Assembly (NCBI RefSeq): GCF_001894865.1
Contig: NZ_BCXA01000053.1
Span: 1-50,267, forward strand
Direction: 5' to 3'
Source: Rhodococcus maanshanensis NBRC 100610
GTDB taxonomy: Bacteria; Actinomycetota; Actinomycetes; Mycobacteriales; Mycobacteriaceae
DNA: 50,267 bases
A model generated the notes under the pieces. That model was not told the origin of the DNA. It saw only the letters and a list, made by a program, of their open reading frames with translations, and searched no databases. Below are positions 9,901 through 17,604 of the stretch, piece by piece. The translations under genes and the position numbers were made by a program. Each line of letters opens with the position of its first letter. Position 1 is the stretch's first letter.

Positions 9901-11219
9901 GTGATGAGCTAGTCCAGATCCTGCTCGCCGCGGTCCTGGTACCGCTCGGCGGGCTGTTCGCCGCCATCGACTCCGCGCTCAACACGATCTCCCGGGCCCG
10001 GGTCGAGGACCTGGCCAAGGACGCGCGGCCGGGTGCGCAGCGCCTCCTGACGGTCGTGGCCGACCGGCCCCGGTACGTCAATCTCATGGTGCTGCTGCGG
10101 ATCCTGGCCGAGATCACCGCCACGGTCCTGCTCGCCGCCGCGCTCCTGGACATGCTCGATCGGAGCTGGGCGCTGCTGGTCACCGCCGTCGTCATGGTGC
10201 TCATCGTCTATGTGGCGATCGGGGTCGGGCCGAGGACGATCGGTCGCCAGCACGCCTACTCGATCACGCTCGCCGCGGCGCTGCCGCTGCAGGTGATCGG
10301 CGTCCTGTTCTCCCCGATCAGCGGACTGCTGATCCTGGTCGGCAACGCGCTCACCCCCGGCCGGGGTTTCCGCAACGGCCCCTTCGCCTCCGAGATCGAG
10401 CTGCGTGAGCTGGTCGACATGGCGCAGGAGCGCGGGGTGGTGGCCGACGAGGAACGCCGGATGATCCAGTCCGTGTTCGAGCTGGGCGACACCCCCGCGA
10501 GGGAGGTGATGGTCCCGCGCACCGAGATGGTGTGGATCGAGGCGACCAAGTCCGCGGGTCAGGCCACCTCGCTGGCCGTCCGCAGCGGGCACTCCCGGAT
10601 CCCGGTGATCGGCGAGAACGTGGACGACATCCTCGGCGTCGTGTACCTCAAGGACCTGGTCCAAAGGACGTATCACTCGACCGACGGCGGACGTGGCGTC
10701 ACCGTCGGCGAGGTGATGCGACCGCCGGTGTTCGTGCCCGACTCCAAGCCGCTCGACAGCCTGCTCGCGGAGATGCAGCGCGACCGCAACCACATGGCGC
10801 TGCTCGTCGACGAGTACGGCGGCATCGCCGGGCTGGTCACCATCGAGGACGTCATCGAGGAGATCGTCGGCGAGATCGCCGACGAGTACGACATCGGCGA
10901 GATCGCGCCGGTGGAGGACCTGGGCGACGGCCGGTACCGGCTCTCGGCCCGCCTGCCGGTCGAGGATCTCGCCGAGCTGTTCGAGATCGAGATCGACAAC
11001 GACGAGGTCGAGACGGTCGGCGGGCTGCTCGGCTACGAGCTGGGCCGGGTCCCGCTGCCGGGCTCGGAGATCACCACCGACGGCCTGATGCTGCGTGCCG
11101 AGGGCGGCAGCGACGTCCGCGGCCGCGTCCGGATCAGTACTGTTCTTGCGTGGAGAGCGCCCGAACCGGACGCCGACCTGGTCGGCGATGACGAGGGAGG
11201 CGAGGGCCGACATGACTGA
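9897..11219 (+). CDS. CorC/HlyC-family protein (DUF21-CBS-CorC)
   Basis: A 440-residue membrane protein with an N-terminal DUF21/CNNM transmembrane domain (about residues 1-190, four hydrophobic segments), a CBS pair ([13 protein letters not shown] to VYLKDLVQ, then [13 protein letters not shown] to [15 protein letters not shown]) and a C-terminal CorC/HlyC FAD-like domain ([16 protein letters not shown]). Such proteins are linked to magnesium or cobalt export or sensing. It matches Rv2366c by position. It overlaps ybeY by four bases and the next gene by eight. Confidence 0.92.
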   Translation: MSDELVQILLAAVLVPLGGLFAAIDSALNTISRARVEDLAKDARPGAQRLLTVVADRPRYVNLMVLLRILAEITATVLLAAALLDMLDRSWALLVTAVVMVLIVYVAIGVGPRTIGRQHAYSITLAAALPLQVIGVLFSPISGLLILVGNALTPGRGFRNGPFASEIELRELVDMAQERGVVADEERRMIQSVFELGDTPAREVMVPRTEMVWIEATKSAGQATSLAVRSGHSRIPVIGENVDDILGVVYLKDLVQRTYHSTDGGRGVTVGEVMRPPVFVPDSKPLDSLLAEMQRDRNHMALLVDEYGGIAGLVTIEDVIEEIVGEIADEYDIGEIAPVEDLGDGRYRLSARLPVEDLAELFEIEIDNDEVETVGGLLGYELGRVPLPGSEITTDGLMLRAEGGSDVRGRVRISTVLAWRAPEPDADLVGDDEGGEGRHD

Positions 11220-11622
11220 GCATCTCGACGAGGAGGACGCCAAGCTGGTGGTCCTCGCCCGCGGAGCCATGGGGCGAACCGGCGGCGCGCAGGGCGCCGC
11301 GGTGCGGGACCTCGACGGTCGCACCTATGCCGCAGGCCCGGTCTCGCTCGACGCCCTGACCCTGACCGCGTTGCAGGCCGCGATCGCCGCGGCCCTCTCG
11401 AGCGGGGCGGAGGGCTTCGAGGCCGCCGCGGTGGTCGGCGACCTGCCCGGCAGCGCCGCGGACATCGTCACCGCCGTTCGGGACAACGAGCCAGGGGTGC
11501 TCGCACTGACCGAGGTGACCGCATCCGCCAAGCTGATCGCCGCCCGAGCCGACGGCTCGGACCCCTATGTCATGGGCTGGGAGCCCTACCGACCCATTTC
11601 TGGAGATGCCCATGAGCACTGA
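11212..11622 (+). CDS. Cytidine-deaminase-like protein lacking zinc ligands
   Basis: A 136-residue protein between corC and era, the position of M. tuberculosis Rv2365c. The pattern [21 protein letters not shown] followed by AAAVVGD resembles the first half of a cytidine deaminase fold. However, the zinc-binding C/H-A-E is replaced by TAL, and no PCxxC pair follows. It is therefore probably not a working deaminase; a structural or regulatory role is a guess. ATG at 11212 overlaps the corC stop, and era begins inside its last codons. Confidence 0.8.
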   Translation: MTEHLDEEDAKLVVLARGAMGRTGGAQGAAVRDLDGRTYAAGPVSLDALTLTALQAAIAAALSSGAEGFEAAAVVGDLPGSAADIVTAVRDNEPGVLALTEVTASAKLIAARADGSDPYVMGWEPYRPISGDAHEH

Positions 11623-12532
11623 GACCGAATTCCGTTCCGGCTTCGTCTGTTTCGTCGGACGGCCGAACACCGGCAAGTCGACGCTGACCAACGCGCTGGT
11701 CGGCAGCAAGATCGCGATCACCTCGTCGCGGCCGCAGACCACCCGGCACACCATCCGCGGCATCGTGCACCGCCCGCACGCCCAGCTGATCCTGGTCGAC
11801 ACCCCCGGGCTGCACCGGCCGAGGACGTTGCTCGGTCAGCGGCTGAACGACCTGGTGCGCGACACCTACTCCGAGGTCGACGCGATCGGCCTGTGCATCC
11901 CCGCGGACGAGAAGATCGGCCCCGGCGACCGCTGGATCCTCGAGCAGGTCCGCCAGATGGCGCCGAAGACCAAGCTGATCGGCATCGTCACCAAGATCGA
12001 CAAGGTCAGCCGGGAGAAGGTCGCCGAGCAGCTGGTGGCGCTGTCGAAGCTGCTCGGACCGGAGACCGACGTGATCCCGGTGTCGGCGGCGTCGGGGGAG
12101 CAGGTCGAGATGCTGGTCGACCTGCTGGCAAAGTCGATGGACGAGGGCCCGGCCTTCTATCCGGACGGCGAGATCACCGACGAGCCGGAGGAGACGCTGA
12201 TGGCCGAGCTCATCCGCGAGGCCGCGCTCGAGGGGCTCGGCGACGAGCTGCCGCACTCGCTGGCCGTGGTGATCGAGGAGGTCATCGAGCGCGAGGGTCG
12301 CACCGAGAAGCAGGGCGAGATGCTCGACGTGCACGCGCTGCTCTACGTCGAGCGCCCCAGCCAGAAGGGCATCGTGATCGGCAAGGGCGGCGCCCGGCTG
12401 CGCGAGGTCGGCACCAAGGCGCGCACACAGATCGAGAAGCTGCTCGGCACCAGGATCTTCCTGGAGCTGCACGTGAAGGTCGCCAAGGACTGGCAGCGCG
12501 ACCCGAAGCAGCTCGGCCGCCTGGGGTTCTAG
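11612..12532 (+). CDS. era: GTPase Era (30S assembly)
   Basis: Era binds 16S rRNA near its 3' end and checks 30S maturation, working with YbeY. The 306 residues show G1 GRPNTGKST, G3 DTPG, G4 as TKID (NKxD variant) and a C-terminal KH domain with GIVIGKGGARLREVG, then HVKVAKDWQRDPKQLGRLGF at the end. ATG at 11612 is chosen because GGAG stands six bases upstream and the conserved N-terminus follows. It overlaps the preceding gene by 11 bases, completing the phoH-ybeY-corC-era run. Confidence 0.96.
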   Translation: MSTETEFRSGFVCFVGRPNTGKSTLTNALVGSKIAITSSRPQTTRHTIRGIVHRPHAQLILVDTPGLHRPRTLLGQRLNDLVRDTYSEVDAIGLCIPADEKIGPGDRWILEQVRQMAPKTKLIGIVTKIDKVSREKVAEQLVALSKLLGPETDVIPVSAASGEQVEMLVDLLAKSMDEGPAFYPDGEITDEPEETLMAELIREAALEGLGDELPHSLAVVIEEVIEREGRTEKQGEMLDVHALLYVERPSQKGIVIGKGGARLREVGTKARTQIEKLLGTRIFLELHVKVAKDWQRDPKQLGRLGF

Positions 12533-12551
12533 CCGGTGCCGATCGGGCGCG

Positions 12552-13103
12552 CTAGCGCGGCACGACGAGCCTGAGGATGGCCGCCGACACGTCCTGGACG
12601 GTGCCGGTTGCCAGGCGGCGCAGCTGCAGGCCGGCGATGGTGGCGACCAGGGTCGGCGCGATCGCCGCGGCGTCGGGCACCCCGAGCGCCTCGAGGATGG
12701 TCAGGGTGAGCGTGTCGTAGGCGGCGAAGCACTCGTCGGCGGCCGCGCGGAGCTCGGGGTCGCGGCCTGCCTGGATGTACAGCTCGAACGGCGCCATCCG
12801 TTCGGCGTCGAACGCGAGGTCCCGGACCACCTGCTCGGTCAGCGAGGCGGCGTCCTGCACGCTCAACCCGGCGTGCCGGTACTGCTCGGCCAGCTCGGTC
12901 AGCCGGGCGGTCTCGGCGGTGACGAACCCGAGCAGGGCGTCGCGCAGCAGGTCCGTCTGGCTGGGGAAGTGGTAGGTGATCGAGCCGAGCGAGACCTCGG
13001 CCTGCGCCGCGATCCTGCGGTTGGTGACGGCGGCGATGCCGTCGGTGCCGATGATGTGCAGGACCGCGGCGAGGATCCGCTCACGAACCGGGGCCTCGCT
13101 CAC
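12552..13103 (-). CDS. TetR-family regulator (amidase operon)
   Basis: A 183-residue TetR protein. The HTH is RERILAAVLHIIGTDGI then TNRRIAAQAEVSLGSITYHFPSQTDLL; the rest is the alpha-helical ligand domain (TetR_C-like). It starts three bases after the amidase stop on the same strand, so it is cotranscribed with it and translationally close. The operon promoter carries a 20-bp perfect palindrome (14540-14559) that this protein probably binds, giving autoregulation. The gene converges with era. Confidence 0.88.
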   Translation of the reverse strand: MSEAPVRERILAAVLHIIGTDGIAAVTNRRIAAQAEVSLGSITYHFPSQTDLLRDALLGFVTAETARLTELAEQYRHAGLSVQDAASLTEQVVRDLAFDAERMAPFELYIQAGRDPELRAAADECFAAYDTLTLTILEALGVPDAAAIAPTLVATIAGLQLRRLATGTVQDVSAAILRLVVPR

Positions 13104-13106
13104 CGG

Positions 13107-14522
13107 TCACCACCACTGTTCGGGACGTTCACGATCCCAACGTAGTTCACGTTCGAGCTGGGCCGCGAGCGAGACCAGCAGCGGTTCGGTGTTGTCGTGC
13201 CCCATCAGCTGCGCGCCGACCGGCAGGCCGTCCGAGGTGAAGCCGGCGGGCACGTTCACGCTCGGCCAGCCCAGGATGTTCCACGGCCAGGTGTACGGGC
13301 AGGCCGCGGTGATCACCTTGTCCGTCTCGAAGTGCCCGGTGCCGTCGATCGCGTCCACCGGCGGCGGCGGGGTGGCGGTGGTCGGGGCCAGGATCACGTC
13401 GAAGTCGTTGAAGATGGCGCCGATCCGCCTGCGCATGCGCGGCTCGGCGGCGCGGGACGCGCGCAACGGCAGGCCCCCCAGTAGCCTGCCGGTGCGCGCG
13501 TTGGACAGGGTGCGCGGGTCGAGCAACGTCGGGTCCGGCACCCGCGAACGCCACTGCTCGAGACCCGCCATCGACCGCGGCAGGAAGTTCGTGCCGAGCA
13601 GCAGCCCGTAGGCGGGGTCGGCCACGGTCACCTCGTGGCCCAGGCGGCGCAGCGCGTGCGCGGTGGCGCCGATCGCCGCCTTGACCTCGGGGTGCAGGGT
13701 CCTCGGCGTGGCCGTATAGGGGATCTTCAGCGACAACGCGATGCGCAGCTTGCCGGGCTCGCGGTCCACGGCGTCCCGCACGGTCACCGGCGGGGGCTGG
13801 TGTAGGTCACCCTCGTGGCTGCCGGAGACCAGGTCGAGCAGGAGCGCCGCGTCCGCGACCGTGCGGGCGAGCGGGCCCATGACGGTGATGCCGTAGAACG
13901 CCTCGGGCTCGGGCCAGGTGGAGATCCGGCCGCGTTGCGGCTTGATGCCGACCAGGTTGGTCCAGGACGCCGGGATCCGGACCGAACCCGCGCCGTCCGA
14001 GCCGAGCGCGGCGGGCACCAATCCGGCGGCGACCGCGGCCGCGCTGCCGCCGGAGGACCCGCCGGGGGTCCGCTCGCGCGCCCACGGGTTCCTGGTGTGC
14101 CCGAAGCTGCCTCCCGTGAACGGCCACTGGCCGAGCTCGGGGCTGTTGGTCTTGCCGACGATGACCGCGCCCGCGGCGCGGAGTCGCCGCACGACCTCGG
14201 AATCCGCGGTCTTGGCGGGGAATTCGCCAGCGCAGCCGAAGGCGGTCGGCTCGCCGGTGACGTCGACGTCGTCCTTGACCGCGATCGGGACGCCGAGCAG
14301 CGGCAGGCGCTCGCCCGCGGCAAGCCGACGGTCGGCCTCGGCGGCCTCCGCGAGGGCGGCTGAACGGCGGACCACCCGGAAGGCGTTGAGGCTCGACTGG
14401 CTGGCGTCGATGGCATCCAGGCTGTGACGAACCAGGTCGACGGACGTGGAAGCACCGGTCGCCAGGGAGTGTGCCGTCTCCTCGAGCCCGAGCTCTCGAG
14501 TGTCTTCCATGTGCGTGCTCAC
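13107..14522 (-). CDS. amiA2: Amidase, amidase-signature family (AmiA2-like)
   Basis: Hydrolyses an amide bond; the natural substrate is unknown. The 471-residue protein has the complete Ser-cisSer-Lys triad: Lys83 in VPIAVKDDVDVTG, the Gly/Ser-rich GGSSGGS at 154-160, and the nucleophile Ser180 in GAGSVRIPAS. Its place between era and recO equals that of amiA2 in M. tuberculosis. GTG at 14522 is preferred because GGGGAGG lies six bases upstream; ATG at 14510 or 14537 are alternatives. A much longer upstream frame runs antisense through the next gene and is spurious. It is in an operon with the TetR gene. Confidence 0.9.
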   Translation of the reverse strand: MSTHMEDTRELGLEETAHSLATGASTSVDLVRHSLDAIDASQSSLNAFRVVRRSAALAEAAEADRRLAAGERLPLLGVPIAVKDDVDVTGEPTAFGCAGEFPAKTADSEVVRRLRAAGAVIVGKTNSPELGQWPFTGGSFGHTRNPWARERTPGGSSGGSAAAVAAGLVPAALGSDGAGSVRIPASWTNLVGIKPQRGRISTWPEPEAFYGITVMGPLARTVADAALLLDLVSGSHEGDLHQPPPVTVRDAVDREPGKLRIALSLKIPYTATPRTLHPEVKAAIGATAHALRRLGHEVTVADPAYGLLLGTNFLPRSMAGLEQWRSRVPDPTLLDPRTLSNARTGRLLGGLPLRASRAAEPRMRRRIGAIFNDFDVILAPTTATPPPPVDAIDGTGHFETDKVITAACPYTWPWNILGWPSVNVPAGFTSDGLPVGAQLMGHDNTEPLLVSLAAQLERELRWDRERPEQWW

Positions 14523-14539
14523 GCCGTGCCTCCCCATGT

Positions 14540-14559
14540 CTGTTCGTTCGAACGAACAG
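14540..14559. promoter_or_regulatory. 20-bp perfect palindrome, amidase-tetR operator
   Basis: CTGTTCGTTC followed by its exact complement GAACGAACAG, with no spacer. It lies 17 bases upstream of the amidase GTG, in the gap shared with the divergent hydrolase. Length and placement fit a TetR operator; the likely reader is the TetR at 12552-13103. Confidence 0.75.
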
Positions 14560-14651
14560 TACCTCTGTCGGGTGTCGGCCGCCAGGTTTTCGGGCCCGGA
14601 AGCGTGGCCGGGTGAGTAACTTTGGGCCCAGCGCCGAACATCGGAGGAGTC

Positions 14652-15518
14652 ATGAGCGGTGATCTGAGCGCCTGGGAACGCCGTGGGCGCCACCTCGAGG
14701 TCGACGGGAACCGGATCTTCGTCGTCGAGGTCGGGGCTGGACCGGGGGCACCGCTGGTGATCGTGCACGGGTTTCCCGGGTCGTCGCACGACTTCGCCGG
14801 GGTGGCGGAGCGGCTCGGGTCCGGGCGGCGGGTGGTGCTGCTCGACCTGCTGGGGTACGGGCTGTCGGACAAACCGGCCACGGCCCGCTACTCGCTGTTC
14901 GAGCAGGCGGACCTGGTGGAGGCAGTGCTCGGCCGGTTGAGCATCGCCCGCTGCGTGCTGATCGCCCACGACATGGGGGACACCGTGGTGGCCGAGCTGC
15001 TGTACCGCCACAACCTCGGCGTCCTGGGGTTCGTCCCCGAGCAGGTCATCCTGACCAACGGCTCGATCTTCATCGACCTCGCGCACCTTACGTCCGGCCA
15101 GCGCGCGATGCTGCGACTGCCAGCGCGGGCGTTGCCGTTCTCGCCCCCGCGATGGCTGCTGACCCGCGCGATCGACCGCAGCTTCTCGCCGCGCGCGCCC
15201 GCGCCCGCCGGTGCCATCGACGCCCTGATCGAGGCCATCGAGCGTGGCGGCGGCGCGCGGCTGCTGCCCCGTCAGAACCGCTACATCCTCGAGCGCCGGG
15301 CGCACCAGGATCGCTGGACCGCGGGGCTGGTGGAGTACCGGGGACCGCTGGCGCTGCTGTGGGGCGAGTGCGACCCCATCGCCGTCCCCGAGATGACCGC
15401 GCGGTTGCTCGAGCTACGTCCCGCCACCGCTGTGACCGTGCTGCCCGGCGTCGGGCACTGGCCGCAGCTCGAGGCGCCGGAGCGGCTCGTCGAGCTGATC
15501 GGGCAACATTTGGTATGA
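14652..15518 (+). CDS. Alpha/beta hydrolase with Asp nucleophile (MEST-like)
   Basis: A 288-residue alpha/beta hydrolase. HGFPGSSHDF forms the oxyanion region. The elbow is AHDMGD with Asp107 at the nucleophile position, as in haloalkane dehalogenases and epoxide hydrolases rather than Ser esterases; HDMGDTVVAELL resembles the animal MEST family. GVGHWPQLEAPERL supplies the catalytic His, and WGECDPIAVP the acid region. ATG at 14652 has GGAGGAG just upstream. It is divergent from the amidase operon across the 14540-14559 palindrome and may share its control. Substrate unknown. Confidence 0.85.
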   Translation: MSGDLSAWERRGRHLEVDGNRIFVVEVGAGPGAPLVIVHGFPGSSHDFAGVAERLGSGRRVVLLDLLGYGLSDKPATARYSLFEQADLVEAVLGRLSIARCVLIAHDMGDTVVAELLYRHNLGVLGFVPEQVILTNGSIFIDLAHLTSGQRAMLRLPARALPFSPPRWLLTRAIDRSFSPRAPAPAGAIDALIEAIERGGGARLLPRQNRYILERRAHQDRWTAGLVEYRGPLALLWGECDPIAVPEMTARLLELRPATAVTVLPGVGHWPQLEAPERLVELIGQHLV

Positions 15519-15578
15519 CACGGTGCGCGCCCGGGAGGGCGGCCCGGGATTGTCCGCGCACCGTGGGACACTCTCCTG

Positions 15579-16427
15579 GTGAGGTTGTACCGGGACCACG
15601 CGGTGGTGTTGCGCCAGCACAAGCTTGGCGAGGCCGATCGCATCGTCACCCTGCTGACCCGCCAGCACGGGCTGGTGCGGGCGGTGGCCAAGGGTGTGCG
15701 TCGCACCAAGTCGAAGTTCGGGGCCCGCCTGGAGCCGTTCGCGCACATCGACGTGCAGCTCTACCCGGGCCGCAACCTCGACATCGTCACCCAGGTGCAG
15801 ACCCTGGACGCCTTCGCAGGCGACATCGTCGACGACTACGGCCGGTACACCACCGCCTGCGCGGTGCTCGAGACCGCCGAGCGGCTCGCGGGCGAGGAGC
15901 GTGCCCCCGCGCTGCGGCTGCATCAGCTCACCGTCGGCGCGCTGCGCGCGGTGGGGGAGCAGGCTCGGCCGCCCGAGCTGATCCTCGATGCGTTCCTGTT
16001 GCGGGCCATGGGTTTCGCCGGCTGGGCACCCGCGCTGGAGGAGTGCGCGCGGTGCGCAGCCCCCGGCCCGCATCGCGCCTTCCACGTGGCCGCGGGTGGG
16101 GCGGTGTGCGTGCACTGCCGCCCGCCGGGCTCGGCGACCCCGTCCCCTGGCGTGCTCGACCTGATGGACGCGCTCGCGCGCGGCGAGTGGGCGCACACCG
16201 AGACCGTCACGGCCGCGGTCCGGGCGCAGGCCAGCGGGCTGGTCGCCGCGCACCTGCAGTGGCACCTCGAGCGTCAGCTGCGCACCCTGCCGTTGATCGA
16301 GCGCTCGCGCCCGCACGCCGCTGTCGAGCCGGATGCCGCGGATCCGCGGGCGGTGGCGGGAGCACCCCGTCCGGTCGGGCAGGATGGTGACCGTGATTCG
16401 ACGACGCGAACCGCAAGCTCCGCCTAA
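15579..16427 (+). CDS. recO: DNA repair protein RecO
   Basis: RecO acts in the RecFOR pathway, loading RecA on SSB-coated gaps and annealing strands. The 282 residues begin with the OB-fold ([40 protein letters not shown]) and include four cysteines in the C-terminal half (CARCAAP and CVHCRPPG) that suit a zinc site. The C-terminal ~25 residues overlap the uppS start. The GTG start has no clear binding site but a GACACT hexamer ends six bases before it, hinting at leaderless translation. Confidence 0.93.
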   Translation: MRLYRDHAVVLRQHKLGEADRIVTLLTRQHGLVRAVAKGVRRTKSKFGARLEPFAHIDVQLYPGRNLDIVTQVQTLDAFAGDIVDDYGRYTTACAVLETAERLAGEERAPALRLHQLTVGALRAVGEQARPPELILDAFLLRAMGFAGWAPALEECARCAAPGPHRAFHVAAGGAVCVHCRPPGSATPSPGVLDLMDALARGEWAHTETVTAAVRAQASGLVAAHLQWHLERQLRTLPLIERSRPHAAVEPDAADPRAVAGAPRPVGQDGDRDSTTRTASSA

Positions 16428-17190
16428 CCGCGTGATCCGGCCCCCGGCCCCACATCCGTCCGGCGCCAGGGCGCCGATCCTGCAGCCCGAGCTGATCCCG
16501 CGGCACGTCGCGCTGGTGATGGACGGCAACGGTCGCTGGGCCCAGGAGCGGGGCCTGCCGCGCACGGCAGGCCACGAGCGCGGCGAGGCGGTGCTGATGG
16601 ACACCCTCGAGGGCTGCATCGAGATCGGCGTGAAGTGGCTCTCGGCGTACGCGTTCTCCACCGAGAACTGGAAGCGCAGTCCCGAAGAGGTGAAGTTCCT
16701 GATGGGCTTCAACCGGGACGTGATCCGGCGTCGGCGCGACGAGATGCACGAGATGGGTGTGCGGGTGCGCTGGGCGGGGCGTCGACCCAGGCTGTGGGCC
16801 AGCGTGATCAAGGAGCTCGAGATCGCCGAGGAGCTGACCAAGCACAACACGACGATGACCCTGACGATGTGCGTGAACTACGGCGGTCGCGCCGAGATCG
16901 CCGACGCGGCACGGGAGATCGCGCGCCGGGTGGCGGCCGGCGAGCTGAACCCGGAGAAGGTCACCGAGGCCACCGTCGCGAAGTATCTCGACGAGCCCGA
17001 CATGCCCGACGTGGACCTGTTCCTGCGCCCCTCGGGTGAGCTGCGCACCTCGAACTTCCTGATCTGGCAGTCCGCCTACGCGGAGATGGTGTTCCAGGAG
17101 AAGCTGTTTCCTGACTTCGACCGCCGCGACCTGTGGGCCGCGTGCGTCGAGTACGCCTCGCGCGACCGACGCTTCGGTGGGGTCAAATGA
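16393..17190 (+). CDS. uppS: (2Z,6E)/decaprenyl-type polyprenyl diphosphate synthase UppS
   Basis: Cis-prenyltransferase that makes the long polyprenyl phosphate carrier for peptidoglycan and arabinogalactan. Seen are VMDGNGRWA near residue 42, GHERGEAV, the [13 protein letters not shown] loop, [10 protein letters not shown] and the C-terminal [18 protein letters not shown]. This is the long-chain type found in actinobacteria (Rv2361c by position). GTG at 16393 is chosen since AGGA stands eight bases upstream; ATG at 16384 is the alternative. It overlaps recO by about 35 bases and the next gene by four. Confidence 0.92.
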   Translation: MIRRREPQAPPNRVIRPPAPHPSGARAPILQPELIPRHVALVMDGNGRWAQERGLPRTAGHERGEAVLMDTLEGCIEIGVKWLSAYAFSTENWKRSPEEVKFLMGFNRDVIRRRRDEMHEMGVRVRWAGRRPRLWASVIKELEIAEELTKHNTTMTLTMCVNYGGRAEIADAAREIARRVAAGELNPEKVTEATVAKYLDEPDMPDVDLFLRPSGELRTSNFLIWQSAYAEMVFQEKLFPDFDRRDLWAACVEYASRDRRFGGVK

Positions 17191-17588
17191 GCGCAGGCAC
17201 CGCGCAGGTATTGCAGGACCGCGCCCGTGACGCGCTCGCGCATTTCGTGGATGTACGCGAATCTGACGACGGGTCACTGGGTTTCGAGTACGCGGGGGCG
17301 CTGTGCTCGCTGCGGGCGGTGAACCTCGCGCCCGGGCTCGACGTGCTGTCGGTGACCGCCGTGCTGGCGTGGGATCGTCCGGTCAAACCGGCGCTGCACA
17401 AGAAGGTCGCCGAGAAGAACTCGATGATGCAGTTCGGCTCGATCACGGTGATCACCCGCGGCAAGTTGGCTGACGTGATCCTGCGCTACACCTTCCCTGC
17501 CGCCGGGCTCGAGGACGAGGCGCTCACCACGATGCTGCTGCTGGTGCTCTCGGGTGCCGACCAGGGGCGGCAGGGGCTGCTGCCCTAG
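17187..17588 (+). CDS. Conserved hypothetical protein after uppS
   Basis: A 133-residue soluble protein whose ATGA start overlaps the uppS stop, so it is translationally coupled to uppS. I see hydrophobic beta-strand-like segments ([38 protein letters not shown]) and no catalytic motif or signal peptide. The shape vaguely recalls YbjN or secretion-chaperone folds, but that is a guess. It converges with the large TPR-like gene. Confidence 0.75.
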   Translation: MSAGTAQVLQDRARDALAHFVDVRESDDGSLGFEYAGALCSLRAVNLAPGLDVLSVTAVLAWDRPVKPALHKKVAEKNSMMQFGSITVITRGKLADVILRYTFPAAGLEDEALTTMLLLVLSGADQGRQGLLP

Positions 17589-17604
17589 TCGCCGCGCTCG
17601 GGCA

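Noticed and set aside
13107-15305. A 732-codon version of the amidase
   Set aside because: The extra part is antisense to the 14652-15518 hydrolase; the ribosome site and family start favour 14522.
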